The notes: generated by a model not told the origin, from the letters alone. 64,000 nt of DNA from Algoriphagus aquaeductus (GCF_003253485.1 NZ_QKTX01000001.1:124001-188000), one strand, 5' to 3'. Shown: positions 7,341 to 16,174, counted from the first letter of the stretch. Made by a program: numbers and translations.

Positions 7341-7904
7341 ATGAGAAAATTCATTGAACAGGATCGAGAAAAAATCATTAACATCTTAGTGAGTTCTTTT
7401 GAAGGCAATAAATCCGTTGATTTTGTCGTGGGCAAATCAGCTTCCGGAAGAAGAATTCTAATGGAGTACAGTTTGGCAAACTGTCTGGAAAACGGAGAAG
7501 TGTATGTATCCGATAGCGGAAAATCCTGCGTCTTGATCAAGTATTCTGACCGAAAGCAAAAGCCATTTAGCCTTTGGATTTGGGACCTGAAACTGGCCCT
7601 TCAGGGAATTGGTATTTCAAGAATTTCGAAGGTGCTCAAACGGGAATCCAGCATCGAAGCTGTCCAGCCCAAAGAGCCATTTCTATATGTCTGGTTTATT
7701 GGCGTAGAGCCAGAAAATCAAGGTAAAGGGGAGGGATCCAAGCTGCTCAAGTCAGTTCTTGACATGGCTGAAGACAAGAAGCTTCCTGTTTGCTTGGAGA
7801 CTTCGACAGAACGCAATTTTAAATGGTATGAGAATTTTGGGTTCTCAGTTTATGCATCTTCCGCTCAATTTGGCTTCCCATTTTACTTCTATAGAAAGGA
7901 TTAA
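7341..7904 (+). CDS. GNAT-family N-acetyltransferase
   Basis: A 187-residue GCN5-type acetyltransferase. The acetyl-CoA pyrophosphate-binding motif A is ENQGKGEGSKLLKSVLDMA (about residues 125-143), preceded by the beta-4 strand FLYVWFIGVEP. Motif B (LPVCLETSTERNFKWYENFGF) closes the fold. The substrate is unknown; the family modifies small amines, antibiotics or proteins. It starts at an ATG 11 bp after another out-of-frame ATG. The next gene follows after 2 bp, so the two are almost certainly co-transcribed. It is cargo relative to the transfer functions. Confidence 0.8.
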   Translation: MRKFIEQDREKIINILVSSFEGNKSVDFVVGKSASGRRILMEYSLANCLENGEVYVSDSGKSCVLIKYSDRKQKPFSLWIWDLKLALQGIGISRISKVLKRESSIEAVQPKEPFLYVWFIGVEPENQGKGEGSKLLKSVLDMAEDKKLPVCLETSTERNFKWYENFGFSVYASSAQFGFPFYFYRKD

Positions 7905-7906
7905 TT

Positions 7907-8827
7907 ATGACAGTGTTTGGAACTGACATGCACCTGGCGACTTTTATTTTTGTCGTGTGCGAGGTGCTATTTTTTGTCTCTCAGCTGGTTTTGTATCTCC
8001 AAAATCCCGCTGAAAAGAATCGTCAATACTATTTGATTCTCCTGGGTCTCTTGATCATTTACAATATTGCGGGAGGTTTATTTCCAGATCCCGCTCTCCC
8101 GATTGATATCAATTTGCAGATCAATCTTGCCTACGGGACTGGCTTTGTAATGGGGGCGTATTTTCCCTATTATTTTTATCGAGTTTTTGAACTGGATGAT
8201 TTGAGATGGAATGCGCGCATCGGCGTTTGGATATTTTTGATAGCTCCATTCCTGCTTTTCTTTTGTATTGGGCTTCCATTATTGGATGACCTTCCAGCCA
8301 CCATCTGGTATGGTTTAGCTATTCCTTTGGTTTATGCGATTTATTTGATTGTGATCATTTTTCTGAGTATCCGAAAGAAATTTGAAGGATCACAAAATTC
8401 ATTGGAAGCAATTTTGACTTATTCGGCAGCGGTACCTTGGGTCTTGTTACCGGTTTTTAGCTATGTTGATGCCACCCAATTCGTCGAGGTGATTTGTACC
8501 AATGGAGGCTTTATCATCATCACGTTTTTGTTTATTCGAAAGATGATCTTCGAAAACAGAAAGGTCTTCGCAAAACTCAATGATTCTGACCTGAGACCTC
8601 CGGTTGATCCCAGTGCTTTTTTCGGCCAACGATGTGCCGAATTGGGCTTGACCAAACGAGAATGCGAAGTGGCGGAGAAAGTAGCCCAAGGCCTTACCAG
8701 CAAAGAAATCGCTGAAGAACTTTTTATTTCAGAACGAACCGTCAACAAACACCTTCAGACAATTTTTAAAAAAGCGGACAGCAAAAATCGAGTTGAGCTG
8801 ATCAACGTACTGAATTCCTACTCATAA
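7907..8827 (+). CDS. Membrane-anchored LuxR-type transcriptional regulator
   Basis: This 306-residue protein starts with six or seven hydrophobic segments (residues about 5-215, such as LIFVVCEVLFFVSQLVLYL and YYLILLGLLIIYNIAGGLF). It ends with a LuxR/GerE HTH (LTKRECEVAEKVAQGLTSKE through NKHLQTIFKKA, about 246-300). The membrane sensor fused to a GerE domain is a one-component regulator type frequent in Bacteroidota. The signal is unknown. It is translationally close to the GNAT gene (2-bp gap) and lies just upstream of the mobilisation genes, so it may control either cargo or transfer; the sequence does not decide. Confidence 0.8.
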   Translation: MTVFGTDMHLATFIFVVCEVLFFVSQLVLYLQNPAEKNRQYYLILLGLLIIYNIAGGLFPDPALPIDINLQINLAYGTGFVMGAYFPYYFYRVFELDDLRWNARIGVWIFLIAPFLLFFCIGLPLLDDLPATIWYGLAIPLVYAIYLIVIIFLSIRKKFEGSQNSLEAILTYSAAVPWVLLPVFSYVDATQFVEVICTNGGFIIITFLFIRKMIFENRKVFAKLNDSDLRPPVDPSAFFGQRCAELGLTKRECEVAEKVAQGLTSKEIAEELFISERTVNKHLQTIFKKADSKNRVELINVLNSYS

Positions 8828-8861
8828 TCCTGATTTTCTAGGCTTTATCCTAAGACTAAGT

Positions 8862-8897
8862 ATATCTGCGTATAGGTATTTCTCTATACGCAGATAT
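8862..8897. repeat. Perfect 14-bp inverted repeat upstream of mobB (oriT or operator candidate)
   Basis: ATATCTGCGTATAG (8862-8875) and CTATACGCAGATAT (8884-8897) are exact reverse complements separated by GTATTTCT. The position, 82 bp before the likely mobB start and between the regulator gene and the MobB/MobA pair, is the usual place for an origin of transfer. Relaxases of this class recognise an inverted repeat next to the nick. It could instead be a regulator's operator. There is no T-run, so a terminator for the luxR gene is less likely. Confidence 0.55.
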
Positions 8898-8979
8898 GCC
8901 TATTTATCCCAATTACGCAGTTTTAGGTATTTTTTTTCGCCTACGGAATCCAATCCTTTACCCCCATCAACATGTCGCC

Positions 8980-9345
8980 ATGATGGAGAAAAGAGAAAAT
9001 CTCTCTTGGGTATCGGTTCGGTTAAAGCCGGATGTTTTTGCCCGATTGAAGGAGGAAAGCAGATCCCTTGGAGTGTCTTTGAGCCACTTGATCAGAATGA
9101 AGCTCAGCGCTGAAACGATCAAGATCATCGACACTAAGGGAATTCTAAATGCAATCGATAAGGTGGTTGCCGAACAGGCTCGGGTAAACAATAATATCAA
9201 CCAGCTGGCCAAGCACGCCAATACCTATCGAGACAAAATTTCCCCAGAGATTTTTCTGAATCACACCATACAGATGGCCAAGCATCTTGAGCATCGGGAT
9301 TTCATGAACAAGTTTTTGAAGCAGATCTACCAGGCAATCAAATGA
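8980..9345 (+). CDS. mobB: MobB/MobC-like relaxosome accessory protein
   Basis: About 121 residues. The N-terminal part (WVSVRLKPDVFARLKEESRS then VSLSHLIRMKL) has the ribbon-helix-helix look of relaxosome accessory proteins. The centre (AEQARVNNNINQLAKHANTY) is the conserved NNxNQxAxxxN motif of the MobC family. It helps the relaxase melt and nick the origin of transfer. The frame is open back to 8896, but that start would lie inside the 14-bp inverted repeat, so I place the start at the ATG pair 8980/8983. The stop overlaps the relaxase start by 4 bp, showing translational coupling. Confidence 0.8.
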   Translation: MMEKRENLSWVSVRLKPDVFARLKEESRSLGVSLSHLIRMKLSAETIKIIDTKGILNAIDKVVAEQARVNNNINQLAKHANTYRDKISPEIFLNHTIQMAKHLEHRDFMNKFLKQIYQAIK

Positions 9346-10670
9346 GAGTTAAAATTCTTTCCAGCGCAAGTTCATTCAATGGGGTAACCTACAACACGAA
9401 CAAAACCCAAAATGAAAAGGGTGAGCTGACCCGACTCCGGAATTTTGGGTATTTGCAGGATACCAGGGATGTGGGACCGAATGAGGTGAAAAATTACCTG
9501 ATAGCTCATTCGAACAGAAATACACTGGTCAAGGACAAGCAGTTTCATGCGATGATCAGCTGCAAGGGGAGGGAGTATTCCAAAGAAGAGCTGACTGATA
9601 TTGCCCATGAGTGGATTGATAAAATGGGCTATGGAGCTAATCCCTTTTTGATCGTTTTTCACAAGGACACGGCAAATAACCACGTCCACATTGTGTCATC
9701 GAGGATCGACCGGGAAGGCAAAAAGATCAGTGATTCATTTGAGAAGCTAAGAGCACAAGAAGCAATCAACGAGATCATGAGGCTCAATCCCAAGCATGAA
9801 GCAGCGAAGGCTGCGGATGGCTTGATGGAGTTTCGATTCAGTACCAAAGCCCAAGGATTCCTAATTCTGGAAAACTTGGGATTTAAAGTGCGGGAAAAAG
9901 ACGGGCAGATCGAATTGATCAAGTATGGTTCAGTACAAGGCCAGATTCCTGCTTCAGAGTTCAACCAAAAGATCCAGTCCTATCAGTTGAATAAGGATCG
10001 GGCAAAACAACTAAAGGCGATTTTGGATCGGTATTCCAAGGTTTACCAGAGCCAACCCACCTGTCTTTTTGAGCCGAAACCCGGTGGAAAAAAAGGAAAC
10101 CAAACTGGGTATCGCTCGGATCTTGGTGATTTTATCCGGGACAAATTTGGGCTTCAGCTCGTATTCCATGGCAAAGATGGGAAAAGGCCCTATGGTTATT
10201 CCCTGATTGATCATGCCAACAAGATCATTTTTAAAGGAAGTGAGGTATTTCCGATTCAGCGATTTTTTGAACAAGAAGGCGAACGAAAAACCTATCAAGC
10301 TCAGCAGCCTAGCAAGGATAGACCGATCGATTTGATCGAGGCAAAAGTAAAGCTTCAATCAGCTCTCAATGATTTTTCGACTGTTCGGCAAGGTTTGGAG
10401 CACCATGCTTTGAAGCTGGAGAATCGGGATGGGTATTCTTACCTGAAAACAGCCCAAGGAGATATCGCAGCCAGCGACATTCTTTCTGCTGAGCAACAGC
10501 TGGCATTACGGCAATACTTCCATGAAAGCGAACCCCATAAGGAAGGACAAAGCCAAACGATTTTTGACCTCGCACCGGTACTCAATATCGCCAATGACAT
10601 CGATGATGAGTCGGTTCACGGCAGGAAAAGAAGCAAAAAGCGCAAGGGAGAAAATGAAATCACCAGATAA
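9342..10670 (+). CDS. mobA: MobA-type relaxase/mobilisation nuclease
   Basis: A 442-residue MOBP-class relaxase. The N-terminal domain holds the likely nucleophile region GVTYNTNKT (around residues 14-22) and the metal-binding histidine motif NNHVHIVSSRID near residue 110, preceded by FHKDTA. It would nick the origin of transfer and lead the strand into the recipient. The C-terminal half is charged and lacks a recognised helicase. The start overlaps mobB by 4 bp and the end overlaps the ParA-like gene by 17 bp, so mobB-mobA-traA form one operon leading into the transfer genes. Confidence 0.85.
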   Translation: MRVKILSSASSFNGVTYNTNKTQNEKGELTRLRNFGYLQDTRDVGPNEVKNYLIAHSNRNTLVKDKQFHAMISCKGREYSKEELTDIAHEWIDKMGYGANPFLIVFHKDTANNHVHIVSSRIDREGKKISDSFEKLRAQEAINEIMRLNPKHEAAKAADGLMEFRFSTKAQGFLILENLGFKVREKDGQIELIKYGSVQGQIPASEFNQKIQSYQLNKDRAKQLKAILDRYSKVYQSQPTCLFEPKPGGKKGNQTGYRSDLGDFIRDKFGLQLVFHGKDGKRPYGYSLIDHANKIIFKGSEVFPIQRFFEQEGERKTYQAQQPSKDRPIDLIEAKVKLQSALNDFSTVRQGLEHHALKLENRDGYSYLKTAQGDIAASDILSAEQQLALRQYFHESEPHKEGQSQTIFDLAPVLNIANDIDDESVHGRKRSKKRKGENEITR

Positions 10671-11331
10671 AGAGAAGGCCATGATTATTCTATTCGCAAA
10701 CCAAAAAGGCGGAGTGGGAAAAAGTACCCTCGCGGTGCTATTTTCAAATTTTGCCGTCCAGAAAAGGAAAAGAAAGGTGAAAGTCTTTGATATGGACTTT
10801 CAGCAGTCGCTTTACAACAAGTATCTCAATTCAGACCTCTTGGAAAATGAAAAGCTCTATGAAGTCGAGCTATCGAGTATTCCGGGGTTCAAGTCTATCC
10901 GAAAAAGAGCCTCCCAAGATCCCAGAATTCTCACCGTCATTGACCTTGCCGGGAGAATGGATGACGACAACCTGGTCCCGGTACTCAAGGAATCAGAATT
11001 GATCATCTGTCCATTTTGCTACGATGAATACAGCGTCACGAGCACCTTTGAGTTTTGCTACGTGGTCAAAAAGGTGAATCCTGATAGCCGGATTATCCTG
11101 ATTCCCAATAGAGTCAAAACATCGGTCAAGTACGAAACCATGGAGAGTGTCAATCAGGCACTTGGCCAATTCGGTGAGTTGACCTCCCCAGTATCGGATC
11201 GGATAGACTTCCAAAGACTGACTACCTCTTACACTCCGGAATCGCTCGTGCCTATCCTGGATCCCATTTTCAACAAATTATTTGATGACCATATAGAAGC
11301 AGACCAGCCATGGGAAACGGAGACTACATAA
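10654..11331 (+). CDS. traA: ParA-like conjugative transposon protein TraA
   Basis: A second ParA/MinD-fold ATPase, about 225 residues from the ATG at 10654. The deviant Walker A KGGVGKST is at residues 18-25 and the Walker B LTVIDLAGRM near 85-95. It matches the position and type of TraA in CTnDOT-like elements, at the head of the transfer operon after the mob genes. The open frame runs back to 10522, but that would overlap the relaxase by about 150 bp, so a start at 10654 or 10681 is more likely. It may help place the transfer apparatus or partition the element. Its switch regions differ from those of the ParA encoded at 5432-6178, so they are not recent duplicates. Confidence 0.75.
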   Translation: MKSPDKEKAMIILFANQKGGVGKSTLAVLFSNFAVQKRKRKVKVFDMDFQQSLYNKYLNSDLLENEKLYEVELSSIPGFKSIRKRASQDPRILTVIDLAGRMDDDNLVPVLKESELIICPFCYDEYSVTSTFEFCYVVKKVNPDSRIILIPNRVKTSVKYETMESVNQALGQFGELTSPVSDRIDFQRLTTSYTPESLVPILDPIFNKLFDDHIEADQPWETETT

Positions 11332-11654
11332 GCAAACTTGTCCAAGGAGTAAGGGCAGATCTGGTACTACCTGAACATAAGGCGAAACCTTCTATAAAGT
11401 CCAAAAGAAAAGTGAGTATCAAAACCAGAAGCCGTGGAATCAATAATCTGATAAGTGCCATAAAGGATTTTGAAGTAAACGGAGATTCCAAAAGGCTGAT
11501 TCGGATGGACGCTCGAACCGAAGAAGTCCTTAAAAGAATCAATCCCACTTTTGGAGTGGACGTGACCTCCTTCGTGAATTTTCTGTGCTGGGACTTTCTG
11601 GAAAACAACCCAGAACTGGTCAACGAAATCAAACAATCCATACAAAAACTATAA
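11310..11654 (+). CDS. Small TraB-like conjugative transposon protein (DUF3408-type)
   Basis: The 114-residue product has a basic first half (SIKSKRKVSIKTRSRGIN) and a second half RLIRMDARTEEVLKRINPTFG then DVTSFVNFLCWDFLENNPEL. This resembles the C-terminal part of the DUF3408/TraB proteins that follow TraA in Bacteroidota elements. It may be a DNA-binding partner for the upstream ATPase, which would match the ParA plus small partner organisation. It overlaps traA by 22 bp. The family assignment is by position and pattern, and the role is unknown. Confidence 0.55.
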   Translation: MGNGDYISKLVQGVRADLVLPEHKAKPSIKSKRKVSIKTRSRGINNLISAIKDFEVNGDSKRLIRMDARTEEVLKRINPTFGVDVTSFVNFLCWDFLENNPELVNEIKQSIQKL

Positions 11655-11656
11655 CC

Positions 11657-12043
11657 ATGAGCTGGACAGACTTCTTTCTATACCTATCCCTTTTCTATGT
11701 GGTGTACTATGCAGTAAATGTCGTTATCGATGTTTTGCGCAAACCACAAGTCTCAGAAGTGTCGGCAGGGAATGCCTACACATTCCAGACGGACCTCAAT
11801 GAGTTTGACGAAAACCCAACCGTGATTGAGGATAATGAACCGATGCTTGAACCTGTAAAGCCTAAAAAGGAATCGGCTTCAGAAGTATGGGTCCACAGCG
11901 AGGAGGATTCTGAGGACATCGAATTTGAAATCAATGATCCCAGCCCGGTCAAATCTACCGGAGGAGTGACCACACTCAATTCCCTCTTTGTACTCGCCAA
12001 GGAAGGCAGTATTGAAATGAAAAAGAAAGTCGTGTTCTCATGA
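11657..12043 (+). CDS. Small membrane-anchored transfer-operon protein
   Basis: About 128 residues from the ATG at 11657, two bases after the previous stop; the longer frame from 11585 would only overlap the upstream gene. Residues 6-26 (FLYLSLFYVVYYAVNVVIDVL) form one transmembrane segment. The rest is acidic and proline-containing (ENPTVIEDNEPMLEPVKPKK and the EEDSEDIEFEINDPSP stretch), ending EGSIEMKKKVVFS. I do not recognise a Pfam family, but the position corresponds to TraC/TraD-type small proteins of CTnDOT-like operons. It overlaps the next gene by 4 bp. Confidence 0.6.
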   Translation: MSWTDFFLYLSLFYVVYYAVNVVIDVLRKPQVSEVSAGNAYTFQTDLNEFDENPTVIEDNEPMLEPVKPKKESASEVWVHSEEDSEDIEFEINDPSPVKSTGGVTTLNSLFVLAKEGSIEMKKKVVFS

Positions 12044-12366
12044 AGCTTTCCTATCGCTTAATCCTATGCGCTATTTCCCTCCTTCTCTTTTTCTCGGCAA
12101 CGGATACTTATGGGCAATCCCCTCCAGGAGTTTCAAAATTTCAGGAGGTCGAGACGGACATGAAAAGTTTCTATGTCGCGCTTTCCCGACTATCATTTGC
12201 CGTGGGCGCAGTCTCTGGATTAGTTGGCGGTCTTCGGGTTTACAACAACTGGCAAATGGGAAAACATCAGATCGATGTCCAGGTAGTCAGTTGGTTTGGA
12301 GCCTGTTTATTCTTGGCCACGATGGGCTTTTTTCTCAGCGGATTGTACGCTGTTCCACTGACTTGA
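12040..12366 (+). CDS. DUF4134-like TraE-family membrane protein (paralogue 1)
   Basis: 108 residues with a signal peptide (LILCAISLLLFFSATDTYGQ) and two hydrophobic segments. The second half, AVGAVSGLVGGLRVYNNWQMGK, closely matches the TraE protein encoded next (VIGAVVGLIGGVRVYIKWNSGD). It is therefore a duplicated TraE/DUF4134 protein, the VirB2-like pilin or pore group. Two tandem copies suggest a heteromeric pore or a divergent paralogue with its own role. Confidence 0.7.
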   Translation: MKLSYRLILCAISLLLFFSATDTYGQSPPGVSKFQEVETDMKSFYVALSRLSFAVGAVSGLVGGLRVYNNWQMGKHQIDVQVVSWFGACLFLATMGFFLSGLYAVPLT

Positions 12367-12412
12367 TACCCAAAAAAAGCAAAATCAACTATCACTATTT
12401 TCTCAATAAACT

Positions 12413-12727
12413 ATGAAAACCATGTTCAACAAAACCAAAAAAATGATCGCAAGCGCACTGTTTGCGACGCTTGCAACCACAACCGCCAATGCTCAAGGTG
12501 TTCAAGGGATCACCGCTGCCGAATCTTCTTTACTCGCCTATGTGGATCCCGTGGCCAGTCTTTGCCTGGTAATCGGAGCGGTAGTAGGGCTGATCGGAGG
12601 GGTAAGAGTTTATATTAAATGGAATTCCGGTGATCAGGACATCAATAAAGAATTGATGGGATGGGGCGGCTCCTGCCTGTTTTTAGTCTTGGTCAGTGTG
12701 ATTATCAAAGCGTTTTTCGGTGTCTGA
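12413..12727 (+). CDS. traE: TraE (DUF4134) conjugative transposon protein
   Basis: 104 residues with a signal peptide ending at TTTANAQG and two transmembrane stretches: VASLCLVIGAVVGLIGGVRV and SCLFLVLVSVIIKAFFGV. The GAVVGLIGGVRVYIKWNSGD centre is the DUF4134/TraE signature. VirB2-like proteins of this size line the secretion channel or pilus. It overlaps traF by one base at 12727. Confidence 0.8.
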   Translation: MKTMFNKTKKMIASALFATLATTTANAQGVQGITAAESSLLAYVDPVASLCLVIGAVVGLIGGVRVYIKWNSGDQDINKELMGWGGSCLFLVLVSVIIKAFFGV

Positions 12728-13008
12728 TGGCTAAGCAATTTCCGATCTATAAGGGGCTTCAAAAGCCTCTTATATATCGGGGTTTTCAGGGAAAATTCAT
12801 CGGATGGGGAGTCGCTTCCTTAGTCATCGCGGTTGTCTCGGGAGGATTAATTGGAAGCTTAACCAGTATGGTTTTAGGCGGGGTGATTACGCTAACCGCC
12901 ATGACAACCGGACTTTTCATCACCTCTCAGCAGCAGAAAAAAGGCCTGCATAGCAAAACAAGGTACAAAGGGGTATTTCAGATCGCTACATCCTTAAAAT
13001 CGAAGTAA
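12727..13008 (+). CDS. traF: TraF (DUF4133) VirB3-like protein
   Basis: 93 residues from the ATG at 12727. The start FPIYKGLQKPLIYRGFQGKF is the DUF4133 signature. Two adjacent transmembrane segments follow (ASLVIAVVSGGLIGSLTSMV and LGGVITLTAMTTGLFI), the topology of VirB3/TraF. It would anchor the TraG ATPase at the inner membrane, and traG follows after 2 bp. Genes of this type always sit between TraE and TraG in these operons. Confidence 0.85.
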   Translation: MAKQFPIYKGLQKPLIYRGFQGKFIGWGVASLVIAVVSGGLIGSLTSMVLGGVITLTAMTTGLFITSQQQKKGLHSKTRYKGVFQIATSLKSK

Positions 13009-13010
13009 TC

Positions 13011-15503
13011 ATGTTTGGGAAAAAAAGGAATGAATTTAAGCTTCCCTATCTGGGGATTGAAGATCAGATCCATGGTTTTCATTGTCTATTCAATCTGAAG
13101 GGTGACTTTGGAATCATCCTTGGGTTGGACAATCTAGTCTTGCAGTATTCAGCGGATTCTTCCAAATACGATTCCTTTCACCAGCTATACACCAACCTGA
13201 TCAAAATATTGGGTGAAGGGCATTTGATCCAAAAGCAGGACATTTTTTCAAGAAAGACCTACAGCGAAACATTCTCAACAGAATACCTACAGCGAAAGTA
13301 TGATGACCATTTCCAGGGGAGGCAATACACTTCGCTAAAGACATTTTTGGTGATTACCAAACGGGCAAAAGGCAGATACAGTCAAAAGTCAGTCATGGAT
13401 TTTATCCAGACATTGGGTAAGGTAACCGATCTTTTTGAACGCGCGGGAATCAAGGCAGAAGCACTCTCAAAAATTGAGACTGACCGATATTTAAAACGGA
13501 TTCTCAGCATGAATTTTCATGAGGAAAAGATTGTGCTGGACAACCTGCTTGCCGAAGAAAGCCAGGTGGAAAGCGGAGAAAGAGCGTTTCGGTCGATCAC
13601 CTTGGTGGATACCGACAAAGTAGAACTTCCGGAAAAAGTAACCACCCATTTGGAGCGTAACGACAAGGATAGCCTAAAAGGGTTTCCGGTGGATAATATG
13701 GCCTTCCTCTTCGAAGTCCCTAATTTCCAGACGATAGTTTATAACCAGGTCATTGAAATAATTGAGCAGAGATCAACGCTCAACAAGCTTGAATTGAAGC
13801 GAAAACGACATTCCGGGATACCCGATCCAGCCAATAATATCTGTGTGGAAGATATCGACAGGCTATTGGAGGACGTGGCCAGACATAACCAACTTCTGGT
13901 CAATTGCCACTTCAATGTGGTGGTTTCTGCCAAAAAGGAGCATATCCAAGGAGCTTGTAATTATGTGGAATCCTCCCTTTTCCAACAGGGGATAGTTGCC
14001 AACAAGAATTCCTATAACCAACTGGAGCTATTCAGGACACTACTTCCCTGCAATACCGCTGAGTTGAAAGTTTACGATTACTTCCTAACCACCTCCGATG
14101 CGGCCTTATGTTTTTTCCTGAAAGAGTCACTGAACAAGGATGAGATAAGCAGATTTCAGATTCGATTTACGGATAGGCAAGGAATTCCTTTGAAGATTGA
14201 TCCGGCTGATTTGCCGATGCAAACCAATCGGATTAACAATCGAAACAAGTTTGTGCTGGGTCCCTCCGGTTCGGGAAAATCATTCTTTATGAATGCCCTG
14301 ATCGAGCAGTACTGCATGTGGAATAATCGGCCCAATCCGAAATGGCTGATGGATGTGGTCATTGTGGATACCGGCCACTCGTATTCCGGACTTTGCCAAT
14401 ACTACCAAGGGAAATACATCACTTATACTGAGGAAAAGCCAATAACCACCAACCCTTTTTCCATTACCGAAGAAGAATACAACATTGAGAAGAAAGACTA
14501 TCTCCTGACCCTGATTTCCCTTTTGTGGAAGACAGCGGAAGGAACAGTCGCTCAGGTCGAAGCGGACGTTATTTCCAGTACCATTTCGGCCTACTATTCT
14601 TCCTTTTTCTCGGGAGAAAGTAAAATCGACCGACTTTGCTTCAACAGCTTTTATGAATTCGCCCTAGAGAAAATTCCCGAAATCAAAGAGAGTGAAAGCA
14701 TCGGATTTGAACTTGAAGAGTTTCGCTTTGTGCTGAAGAAGTTTTACAAAGGAGGAGAGTTTGAAAACTTGCTCAATGAGGAAGTTGACCAGTCCTTGTT
14801 TACCGAATCTTTTGTGGTTTTTGAGATCGACAGCATTAAAGAGCACAAGGTGCTTTTTCCGATTGTCACACTCATAATCATGGATGTTTTCATCCAAAAA
14901 ATGAGGTTCCGAACCAAATACAGGAAAGCGCTCATCATCGAAGAGGCTTGGAAGGCCATCGCCTCCCCGCTCATGGCAGGCTATATTTTATACCTCTATA
15001 AAACAGTTCGAAAATTCTGGGGGGAAGCCATTGTGGTAACCCAAGAGCTGGGAGATATCATTGGAAATGCGGTGGTCAAAGACAGCATTATCAATAACTC
15101 GGATACCATCTGTCTCTTGGATCAGACCAAATTCAAAGACAATTATTCCCAGATCGCCTCCCTGCTGTCCATCAATGAAAATGAAAGGAAGAAGATTTTC
15201 ACAATCAATCAGCTGGATAATCATGAGGGCAGGGGAAGATTCAAGGAAGTCTACATCCGAAGAGGATCTACCGGAGAGGTGTATGGGGTAGAAGTTTCCC
15301 TGTACCAATACCTGACCTATACTACGGAAAAGCCCGAAAAGTCAGCCATCGAAATCTATATCCAAGCATTTAGAGGATACCAAATGGGACTTGATGCTTT
15401 TGTCGAGGATTTCAAAGCTTCTGAGCTTTCTCTCCATGAGTTTTTCAGTGAAGTCAACAAGCAAGGGGCTCCAGTAAGAGAAACACTAACTGCCACCTTT
15501 TAA
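13011..15503 (+). CDS. traG: TraG, VirB4-family conjugation ATPase
   Basis: The 830-residue motor protein of the transfer system. The N-terminal TraG_N domain (about 1-400) precedes the P-loop FVLGPSGSGKSFFMNA at about 413-428. The Walker B ALIIEEAWKAIASP lies near 640, with the VTQELGD sensor at about 678. The length is typical of Bacteroidota TraG (about 800-840). It powers pilus or pore assembly from the cytoplasmic side of the inner membrane. It starts 2 bp after traF, and the next gene begins 8 bp after its stop. Confidence 0.92.
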   Translation: MFGKKRNEFKLPYLGIEDQIHGFHCLFNLKGDFGIILGLDNLVLQYSADSSKYDSFHQLYTNLIKILGEGHLIQKQDIFSRKTYSETFSTEYLQRKYDDHFQGRQYTSLKTFLVITKRAKGRYSQKSVMDFIQTLGKVTDLFERAGIKAEALSKIETDRYLKRILSMNFHEEKIVLDNLLAEESQVESGERAFRSITLVDTDKVELPEKVTTHLERNDKDSLKGFPVDNMAFLFEVPNFQTIVYNQVIEIIEQRSTLNKLELKRKRHSGIPDPANNICVEDIDRLLEDVARHNQLLVNCHFNVVVSAKKEHIQGACNYVESSLFQQGIVANKNSYNQLELFRTLLPCNTAELKVYDYFLTTSDAALCFFLKESLNKDEISRFQIRFTDRQGIPLKIDPADLPMQTNRINNRNKFVLGPSGSGKSFFMNALIEQYCMWNNRPNPKWLMDVVIVDTGHSYSGLCQYYQGKYITYTEEKPITTNPFSITEEEYNIEKKDYLLTLISLLWKTAEGTVAQVEADVISSTISAYYSSFFSGESKIDRLCFNSFYEFALEKIPEIKESESIGFELEEFRFVLKKFYKGGEFENLLNEEVDQSLFTESFVVFEIDSIKEHKVLFPIVTLIIMDVFIQKMRFRTKYRKALIIEEAWKAIASPLMAGYILYLYKTVRKFWGEAIVVTQELGDIIGNAVVKDSIINNSDTICLLDQTKFKDNYSQIASLLSINENERKKIFTINQLDNHEGRGRFKEVYIRRGSTGEVYGVEVSLYQYLTYTTEKPEKSAIEIYIQAFRGYQMGLDAFVEDFKASELSLHEFFSEVNKQGAPVRETLTATF

Positions 15504-15511
15504 CCAAGTCC

Positions 15512-16174
15512 ATGATGAAGACCTTGAATCTACTGGTATTTCTGATTCTCTCGGGATCTGCTTTTGGGCAGACGGTCTATGTAGATCCTGCAGTGGCGGG
15601 AGCAACGGCTGCACATTCTGCGGTGATCAATTCCCAACTGAATGCTACCAATGAACGATTGACTTTGATTGAGCGAGGACAACTGGCGATTACCGGAAAT
15701 CTGACCATCGTCAACACGATGCAGGATAAAATCTACAAGGGACTTTCTGAGGTCAGTTCGATTTTGACCAATCTTTCCAATGTGCAGGAAATCGCACGAA
15801 TAGCCACCGGGATTTCCAGTGACCTCAGCCAGGTGATGGACTTGGCCGGAGAGAATCCCGCTTTACTCCTCTTTGCCGAACGGAATGCTACCCTATTTCA
15901 GCAAAGGGCAACTTCCTTGGCTTTGGAGGTCAGTTCTTTTGTGTTGAAGGGAGGAGAAAATAATCTCATGGATGCAGGAGAACGGTCCAAACTGATCAAT
16001 CAGATTTTGACTGAAATGGTCATCCTGCGATCCTACTCTTATGGAATGTATCGAGCCATGTATTTCGCTCAGATGAAAGGATTTGTAAGAGCATTAAATC
16101 CTTTCCAAGGTTACATCAACGTGGATATCCAGCTTGCGCAGGATATAGCCAGAAAAGCCAAAACCCTGCAATGA
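15512..16174 (+). CDS. Periplasmic transfer protein, paralogue A of three
   Basis: 220 residues with a signal peptide (LLVFLILSGSAFGQTV). The mature part is helical: NEISERL-type segments, VQEIARIATGISSDLSQVMD, then ENPALLLFAERNATLFQQRA and MYRAMYFAQMKGFVRALNPF. The position between TraG and TraJ corresponds to TraI/DUF4141-type periplasmic proteins of CTnDOT-like systems; the family name is a guess. It is one of three consecutive genes of equal length with the same layout. The end overlaps the next start by 4 bp (ATGA). Confidence 0.65.
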   Translation: MMKTLNLLVFLILSGSAFGQTVYVDPAVAGATAAHSAVINSQLNATNERLTLIERGQLAITGNLTIVNTMQDKIYKGLSEVSSILTNLSNVQEIARIATGISSDLSQVMDLAGENPALLLFAERNATLFQQRATSLALEVSSFVLKGGENNLMDAGERSKLINQILTEMVILRSYSYGMYRAMYFAQMKGFVRALNPFQGYINVDIQLAQDIARKAKTLQ

